NCBI RefSeq assembly: GCF_027706845.1
Contig: NZ_JAQGCZ010000008.1
Coordinates: forward strand, 1 to 64,000
Direction of reading: 5' to 3'
DNA length: 64,000 nucleotides
From: Mycolicibacterium sp. BiH015
GTDB taxonomy: Bacteria; Actinomycetota; Actinomycetes; Mycobacteriales; Mycobacteriaceae
Position 1 is the first letter of the stretch; every line of letters begins with the position of its first letter. Both the position numbers and the translations under genes were made by a program. This document shows positions 7,709 to 16,906 of this stretch, piece by piece. Under the pieces are notes generated by a model, which was given only the letters and a program-made list of their open reading frames with translations, made no database searches and was not told the origin of the DNA.

Positions 7709-10700
7709 TCATGGGCTGACCACCACGAGCAGGTCGCCGCCTTCGACCTGAGCGGTCTCCGACACCGCCACCCGGCTCACCGTCCCGGCCTTCGGCGCGG
7801 TGATCGCGGCCTCCATCTTCATCGCCTCGATGGTCGCGACGGTCTGGCCGGCGGCCACCTGCTCGTCGACGGCGACGTTGACGGTCACCACCCCGGCGAA
7901 CGGCGCCGCGACGTGGTCGGGGTTGCCGTGGTCGGCCTTCTCGGCGGCAGGCACCGCGCTGGCGATGCCGCGGTCGCGCACCGTCACCGGACGCAGTTGG
8001 CCGTTGAGAATGCACATCACCGTGCGCATCCCGCGCTCGTCGGGCTCGGAGACGGCCTCCAGCCCGATGAGCAGTTCGACACCGCGTTCGAGTCGCACGC
8101 GGTGCTCGTCGCCGGGCCGCAGCCCGTAGAAGAACTGGTTGGCCGACAGGCTGGAGGTATCACCGTACTCGTCGCGGTGCGCCTCGAATTCCTTGGTGGG
8201 ACCGGGGAAGAGCAGCCGGTTGAGCGCGGCCTGGCGTTTCTGGCCGGACTGCTCGAGGACTGCTTCGTCGTCGGCGGACAGCTGCTGCTCGGGTTTGGCT
8301 GGCGGGCGGCCGTCGAGCGCCTTGCTGCGCAGCGGCTCCGGCCAGCCGCCCGGCGGGTCGCCGAGCTCACCGCGCAAGAACCCGATCACCGAATCCGGGA
8401 TGTCGAAACGGGCTGGATCCGCGGCGAAGTCGTCGGCCGAGATGCCGGCGCCCACCAGCGACAGCGCTAGATCGCCCACCACCTTCGACGACGGGGTGAC
8501 CTTGACCAACCGGCCCAGGATGCGATCGGCGCCTGCGTAGGCGTCCTCGATGTCCTCGAACCGGTCCCCCAGCCCCAGCGCGACGGCCTGCTGGCGCAGG
8601 TTCGACAGCTGACCGCCGGGGATCTCGTGGTGGTACACCCGCCCGGTCGGGCCGGGCAGACCCGATTCGAAGGGCGCGTACACCTTTCGCAGCGCCTCCC
8701 AGTACGGCTCGAGGTCGCAGACCGCCGGCAGCGACAGCCCGGTGTCGTAGGTGGTGTGCGCGGCGGCCGCGACGATGGAACTCAGCGCAGGCTGACTCGT
8801 GGTACCCGCCAGCGGGGCGGCGGCCCCGTCGACCGCGCTGGCGCCGGCCTGCCACGCCGCCAGGTAGGTGGCCAACTGCCCGCCCGGCGTGTCATGGGTG
8901 TGGACGTGCACCGGCAGGTCGAATCGTGACCGCAGCGACGACACCAGCAGATGGGCGGCCTGCGGACGCAACAACCCGGCCATGTCCTTGATCGCGAGCA
9001 CATGCGCGCCCGCGGTGACGATCTGCTCGGCCAGGCGCAGGTAGTAGTCGAGGGTGTAGAGATCCTCGTCGGGATCGGAGACGTCGCCGGTATAGCTCAT
9101 CGCCACTTCGGCGATGGCCGTGCCGGTTTCGCGCACCGCGTCGATCGCCGGGCGCATCGACTCGACGTTGTTGAGCGCATCGAAGATCCGGTAGATGTCG
9201 ATGCCGACCGCGGTCGCCTCCTCGACGAACGCCTTGGTCACCGACTCTGGGTAGGGCGTGTAGCCGACGGTGTTGCGCCCGCGCAGCAGCATCTGCAGAC
9301 ACAGGTTGGGCATCGCTTCGCGCAGCGCGCCCAGCCGCTCCCACGGGTCTTCCTTCAAAAACCGAAGCGCCACATCATATGTCGCGCCGCCCCAGCACTC
9401 GACCGACAACAGCTGCGGCGTCATCCGCGCGATGTACGGCGCCACCATCAATAGCCCGTTGGTGCGCACGCGCGTCGCCAGCAGCGACTGGTGCGCGTCG
9501 CGGAACGTCGTGTCGGTGACGCCGACGGCCTTCGAATCGCGCAGCCACCTCGCGAAACCCTCCGGACCCAGTTCTGACAACAGCTGTTTGGAGCCATCCG
9601 GCGGCGCGGCGGCCAGGTCGATGTCGGGCAACTTGTCGTGCGGATACACCGTCGAAGTTCGCGGGCCGTGCGGCTGATTGACCGTCACGTCGGCGAGGTA
9701 GTTGAGGATCTTGGTGCCGCGGTCGGCCGGGGTGCGCGCGGTCAGCAGGTAGGGCCGCTGTTCGATGAACGACGTCGTGACCCGGCCCGCGCGGAAGTCG
9801 GGATCGTTGAGCACCGCCTGCAGGAACGGGATGTTCGTCGACACCCCGCGGATGCGGAACTCGGCCAGCGCGCGGCGGGCGCGCGCCACCGCGGTGGAGA
9901 AGTCGCGGCCGCGGCACGTCAGCTTCACCAGCATCGAATCGAAGTGCGCGCTGATCTCCGCACCCAGATGGGACCCGCCGTCGAGGCGGATGCCCGCACC
10001 GCCCGGCGACCGGTAGGCGGTGATGCGCCCGGTGTCGGGCCGAAAACCATTGGCCGGGTCCTCGGTGGTGATGCGGCACTGCAGGGCGAAACCCCGGGGT
10101 GCGGTCATGGTGTCCTGGCTCAGCCCGAGCTGGTCGAGGGTCTCCCCGTCGGCGATGCGCATCTGGCTGGCCACCAGGTCGACGTCGGTGATCTCCTCGG
10201 TCACCGTGTGCTCGACCTGGATGCGCGGGTTGCACTCGATGAACACGTAGTTGCCGCGTTCGTCGAGCAGGAACTCCACCGTGCCGGCGTAGGTGTAGTC
10301 GATCTGGCGCGCGAAGGCGACCGCATCGGCGCAGATCCGCGCCCGAAGGTCGGCCGACAGGTTCGGCGCCGGGGCCAGTTCGATGACCTTCTGATGGCGG
10401 CGCTGCACACTGCAGTCGCGCTCGAACAGGTGCATCACCTCGCCGTGGGTGTCGGCCAGGATCTGCACCTCGATGTGGCGCGGGTTGATCACCGCCTGCT
10501 CCAGATACACCGTCGCATCGCCGAACGCCGACTCCGCCTCACGGCTGGCCGCCTCGACGGCCTCGGCCAGCGCGCCGCGCTCGGTGACCCGGCGCATCCC
10601 GCGCCCACCGCCACCGGAGACCGCCTTGACGAACAGCGGGAACTCCATCCCGTCGGCGGCGGCGAGCAGCTCGTCGACCGAGGCCGACGGCGTCGACGAC

Positions 10701-11095
10701 GACAGCACCGGAAGCCCGGCCGCCTTCGCCGCCGCGACCGCGCGAGCCTTGTTGCCGGTCAACTCCAGCACCTCAGCACTGGGCCCGACGAACGTGATGC
10801 CGGCCTCGGCGCACGCCGCGGCCAGACGCGAATTCTCCGACAGGAAGCCGTAACCCGGGTACACCGCATCAGCGCCGGCGTGCTTGGCCACCCGGATGAT
10901 ATCCTCGACGCTCAGATACGCCCGCACCGGGTGGCCGGTCTCGCCGATCTGATACGACTCGTCGGCCTTGAGCCGGTGCAGCGAGTTGCGGTCCTCATAC
11001 GGATACACCGCCACCGTGGCGATGCCCATCTCGTACGCGGCGCGGAACGCCCGGACCGCGATCTCACCCCGATTGGCGACCAGGACGCGTCTCAT
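7709..11095 (-). CDS. pyc: Pyruvate carboxylase
   Basis: Biotin-dependent carboxylation of pyruvate to oxaloacetate. The 1128-aa single chain carries all domains: N-terminal biotin carboxylase with ATP-grasp (MRRVLVANRGEIAVRAFRA; GGGGRGMRRV near residue 165; ECNPRIQVEHTVTE near 285), the carboxyltransferase barrel (FRDAHQSLLATRVR near 535; GGATYDVALRFL near 570) and the biotin carrier with EAMKMEAAI near 1095, whose Lys is biotinylated. Full length for the bacterial alpha4 type. It lies 66 bases downstream of the aldolase that produces pyruvate, on the same strand, so it may be co-transcribed and draw that pyruvate into the TCA cycle. Start: ATG at 11095. Confidence 0.96.
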   Translation of the reverse strand: MRRVLVANRGEIAVRAFRAAYEMGIATVAVYPYEDRNSLHRLKADESYQIGETGHPVRAYLSVEDIIRVAKHAGADAVYPGYGFLSENSRLAAACAEAGITFVGPSAEVLELTGNKARAVAAAKAAGLPVLSSSTPSASVDELLAAADGMEFPLFVKAVSGGGGRGMRRVTERGALAEAVEAASREAESAFGDATVYLEQAVINPRHIEVQILADTHGEVMHLFERDCSVQRRHQKVIELAPAPNLSADLRARICADAVAFARQIDYTYAGTVEFLLDERGNYVFIECNPRIQVEHTVTEEITDVDLVASQMRIADGETLDQLGLSQDTMTAPRGFALQCRITTEDPANGFRPDTGRITAYRSPGGAGIRLDGGSHLGAEISAHFDSMLVKLTCRGRDFSTAVARARRALAEFRIRGVSTNIPFLQAVLNDPDFRAGRVTTSFIEQRPYLLTARTPADRGTKILNYLADVTVNQPHGPRTSTVYPHDKLPDIDLAAAPPDGSKQLLSELGPEGFARWLRDSKAVGVTDTTFRDAHQSLLATRVRTNGLLMVAPYIARMTPQLLSVECWGGATYDVALRFLKEDPWERLGALREAMPNLCLQMLLRGRNTVGYTPYPESVTKAFVEEATAVGIDIYRIFDALNNVESMRPAIDAVRETGTAIAEVAMSYTGDVSDPDEDLYTLDYYLRLAEQIVTAGAHVLAIKDMAGLLRPQAAHLLVSSLRSRFDLPVHVHTHDTPGGQLATYLAAWQAGASAVDGAAAPLAGTTSQPALSSIVAAAAHTTYDTGLSLPAVCDLEPYWEALRKVYAPFESGLPGPTGRVYHHEIPGGQLSNLRQQAVALGLGDRFEDIEDAYAGADRILGRLVKVTPSSKVVGDLALSLVGAGISADDFAADPARFDIPDSVIGFLRGELGDPPGGWPEPLRSKALDGRPPAKPEQQLSADDEAVLEQSGQKRQAALNRLLFPGPTKEFEAHRDEYGDTSSLSANQFFYGLRPGDEHRVRLERGVELLIGLEAVSEPDERGMRTVMCILNGQLRPVTVRDRGIASAVPAAEKADHGNPDHVAAPFAGVVTVNVAVDEQVAAGQTVATIEAMKMEAAITAPKAGTVSRVAVSETAQVEGGDLLVVVSP

Positions 11096-11161
11096 GCGCC
11101 CGTACCGGTGCAGTCCATCCCGGCCACCGCGGGGGAACGAAATAGAGTTCGCATCAACGTG

Positions 11162-12193
11162 TTACGTGTCGCGCCCAGTGGTGGACTGAGCGGCCTGGAT
11201 GTCGAGCGCGATGTCGATGAGCATGTCCTCTTGGCCGCCGACCAACCGGCGTCGGCCCACCTCGAGCAGAGTCTGGCGGGCATCAACGCCATAGGCTTGC
11301 GCGGCATTCTCGGCATGCCGCAGAAACGATGAGTACACGCCTGCGTAGCCCATCGTCAGTGTTTCGCGGTCCACTTGCACCGGTCGGTCCCGTAAAGGTC
11401 GCACGACATCGTCCGCCGCGTCCTGCAAGGCGAACAAGTCACACCCGTGCTGCCAGCCGAGTAGATCGGCGACGGCGACGAAAACCTCAATGGGAGTGTT
11501 ACCGGCTCCAGCACCCTGACCGGCCAACGACGCGTCGACCCGGGTGGTGCCTTCCTCCACAGCGATCACACTGTTGGCGACCGACAGCGAGAGGTTCTCG
11601 TGCGCGTGAACCCCGATCTGGGTCTCGTCACGAAGAACCGCTCGATAGGCGCGGACACGTTCTCGCATTGCGTCCATCGTGAGGCGGCCGCCCGAGTCGG
11701 TCACGTAGACACAATGCGCGCCGTAGGACTCCATCAGCTTGGCCTGCTGTGCCAACATCGGCGCATCGGCCATGTGGCTCATCATCAAGAAGCCGGACAC
11801 ATCCATGCCGAGTTCCCGTGCTGTGGCGATGTGTTGGGCAGAAATGTCCGCCTCGGTGCAGTGGGTGGCGATGCGTACCGATCGCACGCCGAGCGAGTAA
11901 GCGTGCTTGAGCTCGGCGATGGTGCCGATGCCGGGTAACAGCAGTGTGGTCAGCACCGCCGAGCTGACCGCGTCAGCGGCGGCTTCAATCCATTCCCAAT
12001 CGGTGTGGCTGCCTGGACCATAGGTGAGCGAACCGCCGGCGAGGCCGTCACCGTGGGCCACTTCAATGGCGTCCACCCCGGCGGCGTCGAGCGCCGCGGC
12101 GATGCGGGCGACGTCGGAGGGACTGATGCGATGGCGAATCGCGTGCATACCGTCTCGCAGGGTGACGTCCTGGATGTAAAGCGCTGATGTCAT
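11162..12193 (-). CDS. 4-hydroxy-2-oxovalerate aldolase (CarE/HsaF type)
   Basis: Cleaves 4-hydroxy-2-oxopentanoate to pyruvate and acetaldehyde, passing the aldehyde to the partner dehydrogenase. The 343-aa protein has the HMGL-like TIM barrel with the N-terminal metal motif VTLRDGMHAIRHR, the second block YVTDSGGRL and the metal-binding IGVHAHENLSLS. The C-terminal communication domain (AENAAQAYGV to the end) is present, so it should form the channelling complex. Its ATG overlaps the stop of the acetaldehyde dehydrogenase gene by 4 bases. Order hydratase, dehydrogenase, aldolase equals carD-F-E. It could also serve cholesterol ring degradation (HsaF), but the other hsa genes are absent here. 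Confidence 0.92.
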   Translation of the reverse strand: MTSALYIQDVTLRDGMHAIRHRISPSDVARIAAALDAAGVDAIEVAHGDGLAGGSLTYGPGSHTDWEWIEAAADAVSSAVLTTLLLPGIGTIAELKHAYSLGVRSVRIATHCTEADISAQHIATARELGMDVSGFLMMSHMADAPMLAQQAKLMESYGAHCVYVTDSGGRLTMDAMRERVRAYRAVLRDETQIGVHAHENLSLSVANSVIAVEEGTTRVDASLAGQGAGAGNTPIEVFVAVADLLGWQHGCDLFALQDAADDVVRPLRDRPVQVDRETLTMGYAGVYSSFLRHAENAAQAYGVDARQTLLEVGRRRLVGGQEDMLIDIALDIQAAQSTTGRDT

Positions 12194-13152
12194 GATCGGA
12201 CCTCCGCCGCATTGGGGACCAGCTGTCGCGCAGCGATGTACTCGGCGACTTGCACGGCCGCCGATGTCATGATGTCGAGGTTTCCCGCGTAGGCGGGCAG
12301 ATAGTGCGCAGCGCCTTCGACCTCGAGGAACACCGACACCCGAGTGGTGACCCGTTCGGTGGGACCTTGCAGTGTATGAATGGGCTCGTCGGGTGCAACA
12401 GCGCTGAACTGGACGCGTTGCTTGAGCCGGTAGCCCGGGACGTAGCCGGCGACCTGATCGACCATGGCTTCGACGGAGGCCGTCACGGCCTGCCGATCCG
12501 CGTCGCCGATCAGGCAGATGACGGTGTCGCGCATAATCAGCGGCGGGTCGGCCGGGTTGAGGACGATGATGGCCTTACCGCGCGCCGCTCCCCCGACCGA
12601 TTCGAGGGCGTGCGCCGTGGTCTCGGTGAATTCATCGATATTGGCCCGCGTGCCGGGTCCCGCCGATTTGGACGCGATCGACGCGACGATCTCGGCGTAG
12701 TGCACCGGTGTGACTGCGGAGATGGCAGCCACGATCGGAATCGTGGCTTGGCCGCCGCACGTCACCATGTTAACGTTCGTGGCGCCTGCCTCCAGGACGC
12801 TCGTCATATTGACCGCCGGGACGACGAGGGGGCCGATCGCCGCAGGGGTCAGATCGATGAGCGTCTTCCCATAGGGAACGAGAGCGGCCGCGTTCGCCCG
12901 ATGCGCCTGGGCTGAGGTGGCATCGAAAATGATGTCGATATCGGCGAATTCGGGCATCGCGATCAGACCGTCGGTGCCGTCGTGAGTTGTCGCCACACCC
13001 AGCCGTGCGGCGCGTGCAAGGCCGTCGGACTTCGGGTCGATCCCAACCATCGCGGCCATCTCGAGTCGCTGCGCGTTGCGCAGCACCTTGATCATCAGGT
13101 CGGTGCCGATGTTGCCGGAGCCGATCACCGCGACGCGACGTTTTCCGTTCAT
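12190..13152 (-). CDS. Acetaldehyde dehydrogenase, acylating (CarF/HsaG type)
   Basis: Converts acetaldehyde, CoA and NAD to acetyl-CoA. The 320-aa protein begins MNGKRRVAVIGSGNIGTDL with the Rossmann glycine motif; the catalytic cysteine is in NMVTCGGQATIP (about residue 128). The open frame extends upstream, but ATG 13152 overlaps the hydratase stop by 4 bases and gives the family's usual length and N-terminus, so that start is chosen. It works as a complex with the downstream aldolase. Located in the three-gene set for 2-hydroxypenta-2,4-dienoate, the C5 fragment released by meta-cleavage hydrolases such as CarC. Confidence 0.93.
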   Translation of the reverse strand: MNGKRRVAVIGSGNIGTDLMIKVLRNAQRLEMAAMVGIDPKSDGLARAARLGVATTHDGTDGLIAMPEFADIDIIFDATSAQAHRANAAALVPYGKTLIDLTPAAIGPLVVPAVNMTSVLEAGATNVNMVTCGGQATIPIVAAISAVTPVHYAEIVASIASKSAGPGTRANIDEFTETTAHALESVGGAARGKAIIVLNPADPPLIMRDTVICLIGDADRQAVTASVEAMVDQVAGYVPGYRLKQRVQFSAVAPDEPIHTLQGPTERVTTRVSVFLEVEGAAHYLPAYAGNLDIMTSAAVQVAEYIAARQLVPNAAEVRS

Positions 13153-13964
13153 GACCCCTCCAAGGACGAGAATTCCGCTTGAACTGCGCCGAACGGCGCG
13201 ATTACCGCTCGCACACGGGTGCCCGGCGGTGTCGCGACCATCGGTCCCAACGCCCCCGAAAGGACGATCTGGCCGGCGCGCAGCGGATCGCCGTACCAGG
13301 CGGCGGCGCGCGCCAGCCAGGCCAGTGCGTTGAGCGGATCGCCGAGGCATGCGGAGCCCGCCCCGTGCGAGACTTGTTGTCCGTTGACGTACATATGCAT
13401 GATCGCGTCGCGAGGTTCGAATTGATCGAGGGAGAGTCTGCGCTCGGCGAGGACGAACAGTCCCGACGACGCGTTGTCTGCGACGGTGTCCGCGATCGAG
13501 AGGTCCCAATCGGCCACGCGGCTGTCCACGATTTCCAGTGCCGCGACGGCGTAATCAACGGCCGCCCGCACCTGCTGCGGGTCGTCGAGGTCGTCGGTGA
13601 GGTCGGATTTGAGCACGAAGGCGATCTCCGCCTCGGCTTTCGGCTGCAAGAGCCGGCCCGAGGGCACCAACGCGTCGGCCGAGACGTCCATGTCGGCGAA
13701 CAGATACCCGAAGTCGGGCTGGTCCACCCCCAGCTGCTGCTGCACTGCGGGCGCGGTGAGGCCGATCTTTCTGCCCACGACGACCCCGCCGGCCGCGATG
13801 CGGCGCGCGATCACTGTGCGTTGCACCGCATATGCCGCGCCGATGTCGTTAGCGCCGATCAGAAATCGTACGGGGGCGGCAGGACGCCGTGTTCGTGCTG
13901 CTTCGTCGAGGATGTCGGCCACCTGATTGACCGCGGTATCGAAAACGGGCCTCGGTGTGCTCAT
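13149..13964 (-). CDS. 2-hydroxypenta-2,4-dienoate hydratase (CarD/HsaE type)
   Basis: Adds water to 2-hydroxypenta-2,4-dienoate giving 4-hydroxy-2-oxovalerate, the first step for the C5 product of aromatic meta-cleavage. The 271-aa protein belongs to the fumarylacetoacetase-like hydratase family: GRKIGLTAPAVQQQLGV near residue 78, the metal-ligand KAEAEIAFVL near 110, and the C-terminal GALGPMVATPPGTRV. An upstream GTG at 13982 would add six residues; ATG 13964 is preferred from family N-termini, with neither having a strong ribosome site. First gene of the carD-F-E-type operon, facing the divergent IclR gene. Confidence 0.9.
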   Translation of the reverse strand: MSTPRPVFDTAVNQVADILDEAARTRRPAAPVRFLIGANDIGAAYAVQRTVIARRIAAGGVVVGRKIGLTAPAVQQQLGVDQPDFGYLFADMDVSADALVPSGRLLQPKAEAEIAFVLKSDLTDDLDDPQQVRAAVDYAVAALEIVDSRVADWDLSIADTVADNASSGLFVLAERRLSLDQFEPRDAIMHMYVNGQQVSHGAGSACLGDPLNALAWLARAAAWYGDPLRAGQIVLSGALGPMVATPPGTRVRAVIAPFGAVQAEFSSLEGS

Positions 13965-14060
13965 CGAGCGTCCCGATTGCACGAAGCCTCGAGCGCGCCG
14001 TGAAGGTGCAACATCAGCTCCTCACTTTCCTGCGGAGGATCAAAGTGTCAAGTGACTTCA

Positions 14061-14076
14061 CTGTTCAGCAGAACAG
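14061..14076. promoter_or_regulatory. Candidate IclR operator
   Basis: CTGTTC-AGCA-GAACAG is a perfect 6-4-6 inverted repeat in the 127-base gap between the hydratase gene and the divergent IclR gene, 16 bases before the IclR start. Position and symmetry fit an operator controlling both directions. Confidence 0.5.
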
Positions 14077-14091
14077 GGGGATACTGAAGCA

Positions 14092-14892
14092 ATGCGTGCC
14101 GTAGAGCGGAACGCCCATCAAGCATCGACGTCGGCGACGTCGGTGGTTCGCCGCATGGCCGAGATCCTTGACGTCGTCAAGAATGCAGATTCGGCTCTCG
14201 GATGTAGCGAGTTGGCGCGTCGCACTGGACTTCCCAAATCTACGGTTTGGCGTCTCTGCACCGAGATGGCCGAAGCTGGATTCGTCGACCGATACGGCGA
14301 CAAGGTGGGTATCGGGCTGCGAGTCTTTGAGTGGGGTGTGAGCGCGCATTGTCCAGAACTGACTCGCGAAGTGGCGATGCCGCTGCTGTTAGATCTGCAT
14401 GCCGCAACCGGGCACACCGTACATTTGGCTGTCCTTGACGGCCTCGATGTCGTGTATCTCGAGATATTGCCAGGCCGCAATACTCCACGATTGCCGTCGC
14501 GAGTCGGTGGCCGACTACCGGCTCACGCGACCGGAGTAGGTAAAGCCTTACTGGCGGCATCACCGGCTGACGTTGTCGACTCGCTTCTAGATACTCGCTT
14601 GACAGCTCTAGGCCCCAGGACCGTTCGACATCCAGATTTGTTGCGCCGTCAATTGATGCGCGCGGCGACCGGCGAAGTTGCCCTCGAATGGGAGGAGTCG
14701 GGTCCTGGCATTGGCTGCATGGCTGCGGCTGTACGTGATGTCAATGGCGTTGCAGTCGCCGCGATCTCTGCTGCGGGATGGGCCGGACGCATGAACCAGC
14801 GGTACGTAGGTTCGGCAGTGCAAGGCGCGGCACGTGACTTGAGCCGCGCGCTGCGGCCGGTGTCTACCCGAGCAACTTTCAGGCGGGACTGA
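14092..14892 (+). CDS. IclR-family transcriptional regulator
   Basis: A 266-aa regulator with an N-terminal winged helix (SVVRRMAEILDVV, CSELARRTGLPKSTVWRLC at about residues 38-62) and the IclR effector-binding GAF-like domain (GHTVHLAVLDGLDVVYLE; ATGVGKALLA near 145). Effectors of this family are commonly aromatic acids or ring-cleavage products. It is transcribed away from the hydratase-dehydrogenase-aldolase genes, with a palindromic site between them, so it probably regulates that operon and itself. The ATG at 14092 is used; MAEILD at residue 22 is a later alternative. Its effector is not known. Confidence 0.88.
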   Translation: MRAVERNAHQASTSATSVVRRMAEILDVVKNADSALGCSELARRTGLPKSTVWRLCTEMAEAGFVDRYGDKVGIGLRVFEWGVSAHCPELTREVAMPLLLDLHAATGHTVHLAVLDGLDVVYLEILPGRNTPRLPSRVGGRLPAHATGVGKALLAASPADVVDSLLDTRLTALGPRTVRHPDLLRRQLMRAATGEVALEWEESGPGIGCMAAAVRDVNGVAVAAISAAGWAGRMNQRYVGSAVQGAARDLSRALRPVSTRATFRRD

Positions 14893-14941
14893 ATTTTCCG
14901 CAGCGAAAGTCGAGCACAGGTCCGCGGGTTTTCACGCGCAC

Positions 14942-16000
14942 TCAGCGGCCTAGTAGTCGTTTCACGCGCGGCATCACCTCGTGTGCGAATGTCCGCATAT
15001 TCGCTTCGAACGGCTGAAACTGCAGCAAGAAGGTTCCGATACCGATCTGATGAAACTGCTGGATACGCTCCGCGACCTCATCGAAAGAACCGACTAGTCC
15101 TGCAGCAGTGCCACCATTGGTCCCGATCTGAGGTGTTCGATTCATCGTCTGCCACATAGTTGACTGGGGATCAGCGTTCGAGTACACCGCATTGAACTCG
15201 GCGCGATCGCGCTCCGCAATCCTCCACGCGTACGCCAGTGCGTCTTGCGCTTCGGCGGTGGTCGGCCTGGCGATGACGAACGCCGCCATGCCAAATCGTA
15301 GCGGAGGATGTAAAAGCCGCTTCTTTGCCGAAGCCGAATTGACGAGGTTGGCAACATCGTTGACCGGTTGCCCGTTGAGGAAGAACAGGTCAGCAAAATC
15401 TGCGGCAAGTTGCTGCGCCTGGTGCGACTCACCACCCGAGTAGATGGCGGGCCTGGACCGATACGAATCAGCCGGAAGCAGCTGTACGCCGCTTACCTCG
15501 AAGAACTGTCCCTTGAAGGAGGTTCGCTGCCCTTTCAGGAGGGTTCGAACGATGGTGAGCCATTCGCGGCCGTATGCGTAGCGTTCACCGTGGTCGGCGA
15601 ACCCGAGGCCGAGCTTCTGATACTCCGGTTTGAACCACGCGTTGACTACGTTGAGTGCGAGTCGCCCTGCACTGATGTGTTCGATCTGTTGTGCCATTTT
15701 CGCGAACACCACCGGGTGGAATAGATACGGCTTGATCGCTGCGATCAACTCTATCCGCTGTGTCACAGCTGCTAAAGCCGCTGTCGCCGTCCAAGTTTCG
15801 AGTTGATCATAGCTGTCACCCGAGGGGTTGAAGACATGCTGGGCGATGAGTGCGCAGTCGTAACCAAGTGCCTCTGCTTCGACCACTTGCGCGCGGTTTC
15901 TCGACCATGAGGCGTCAGGCGGCTCTTCCGGATGGTGAAAAGAACCCCAACTTCCGTAAACCTGGCTCCAAATGCCGAAACGGGGATATGGCGAACTGAT
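14942..16000 (-). CDS. LLM-class flavin-dependent monooxygenase (start codon unusual)
   Basis: A luciferase-like FMN-dependent oxidoreductase of about 350 aa, resembling the SsuD/SfnG-type reduced-flavin monooxygenases. Visible blocks: LIAQHVFNP, ISAGRLALNVVNAW, YAYGREW and the C-terminal GIGTFLLQFQPFE. The first standard start in frame is GTG 15886, but 38 codons upstream of it remain open and encode the expected first strand and loop (PRFGIWSQVYGSWGSFHHPE). No ATG, GTG or TTG occurs there before the upstream stop. An ATC at 16000 lies 8 bases after AAGGAAAGG, so initiation at a rare ATC, or a sequence error in an ATG, is plausible. Coordinates use that position. The substrate is unknown; a sulfone, sulfonate or heterocycle is possible. 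Confidence 0.7.
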   Translation of the reverse strand: MSSPYPRFGIWSQVYGSWGSFHHPEEPPDASWSRNRAQVVEAEALGYDCALIAQHVFNPSGDSYDQLETWTATAALAAVTQRIELIAAIKPYLFHPVVFAKMAQQIEHISAGRLALNVVNAWFKPEYQKLGLGFADHGERYAYGREWLTIVRTLLKGQRTSFKGQFFEVSGVQLLPADSYRSRPAIYSGGESHQAQQLAADFADLFFLNGQPVNDVANLVNSASAKKRLLHPPLRFGMAAFVIARPTTAEAQDALAYAWRIAERDRAEFNAVYSNADPQSTMWQTMNRTPQIGTNGGTAAGLVGSFDEVAERIQQFHQIGIGTFLLQFQPFEANMRTFAHEVMPRVKRLLGR

Positions 16001-16165
16001 GAGGCGATCCTTTCCTTCTGCTCACAGTAACCCGCAGTACGACCGACCGGTCACCTGTTCGGGCGAGCGGTGGCTAGACGTAGCCTTGCGAGGATGTGAA
16101 GCGTTACATGGCGAAACCTGAGGCTCGTGGACCGCTGGCGTGCCATCGCCGAGCCGACCGCTGCA

Positions 16166-16906
16166 TCACATGAATCGGCCGCCGGCAACATCGAGAACGG
16201 TGCCGGTCATGTAGGACGACAGGTCGCTGGCCAAAAACAGTGCGACGTTGGCAACTTCGGCGGGTTCACCGGCGCGGTTCAACGGTATCTCGGCGAGCTT
16301 CTGATTCCAGAGGTGTTCGGGAATGGCCGCAGTCATCGCCGTCCGGATGAGACCCGGCGCGATGGCGTTGACCCGCACGCCGAGATGAGCCAGCTCCTTG
16401 GCGGCGGCTTTGGTCATCCCGACCACGCCAGCCTTGGCGGCTGAATAGTTGGTCTGGCCGATCAGCCCCACTTTGCCCGACAGCGACGACATGTTGACAA
16501 TCGCGCCACGCTTGTTGTCCCGCATGACAGCCGCCGCTGCCCGCATGCCGTTCCAGGTGCCCTTCAGATGTACGGCGATGACCTGATCGAATTGGTCTTC
16601 GGTCATTTTGCGCATGGTTGCGTCACGCGTGATGCCGGCGTTGTTCACCATCACATCGAGCCGTCCGAAGTGGTCGAGCGCGGACCCGACCAAGCCGTCT
16701 ACCTCGCCATGGCGTGTGACGTCACACTGGACGGCGCACGCAACAGCGTCACCGCCCAGCTGGGCGACCGCCGCCTTGAGCGCATCGGCGTTCATGTCGC
16801 CGAGCACCACTCGGGCCCCGTCGGCGACGAAGCGTTCGGCGATGGCCAGGCCCAATCCCTGGGCGCCGCCGGTGATCACGGCGACTTGATCGGTTAGCAG
16901 GAGCAC
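16166..16906 (-). CDS. Short-chain dehydrogenase/reductase, FabG-like
   Basis: A 246-aa classical SDR. Cofactor site TGGAQGLG near residue 12, NNAG near 89, active-site Ser in NMSSLSGKVG, and YSAAK (Tyr/Lys) near 154. It ends ...LDVAGGRFM, typical of 3-oxoacyl-ACP/CoA reductase-like proteins. The acidic D after the second beta strand (LGDMNAD) favours NAD over NADP. Starts with GTG at 16906. It lies 154 bases downstream of the MPT51-like gene and 165 bases before the LLM gene, same strand; co-transcription with either is uncertain. The substrate is not evident. Confidence 0.85.
   Translation of the reverse strand: MLLLTDQVAVITGGAQGLGLAIAERFVADGARVVLGDMNADALKAAVAQLGGDAVACAVQCDVTRHGEVDGLVGSALDHFGRLDVMVNNAGITRDATMRKMTEDQFDQVIAVHLKGTWNGMRAAAAVMRDNKRGAIVNMSSLSGKVGLIGQTNYSAAKAGVVGMTKAAAKELAHLGVRVNAIAPGLIRTAMTAAIPEHLWNQKLAEIPLNRAGEPAEVANVALFLASDLSSYMTGTVLDVAGGRFM

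Noticed and set aside
9638..11332. A 564-codon plus-strand open frame
   Set aside because: Antisense to pyruvate carboxylase; composition is typical of a GC-rich shadow frame, with no motif.
11162..13964. Reading the hydratase, dehydrogenase and aldolase genes as the cholesterol hsaEGF set
   Set aside because: Possible by family, but no hsaA-D, kst or other sterol genes are present, while car genes that make the same substrate are in the same window.
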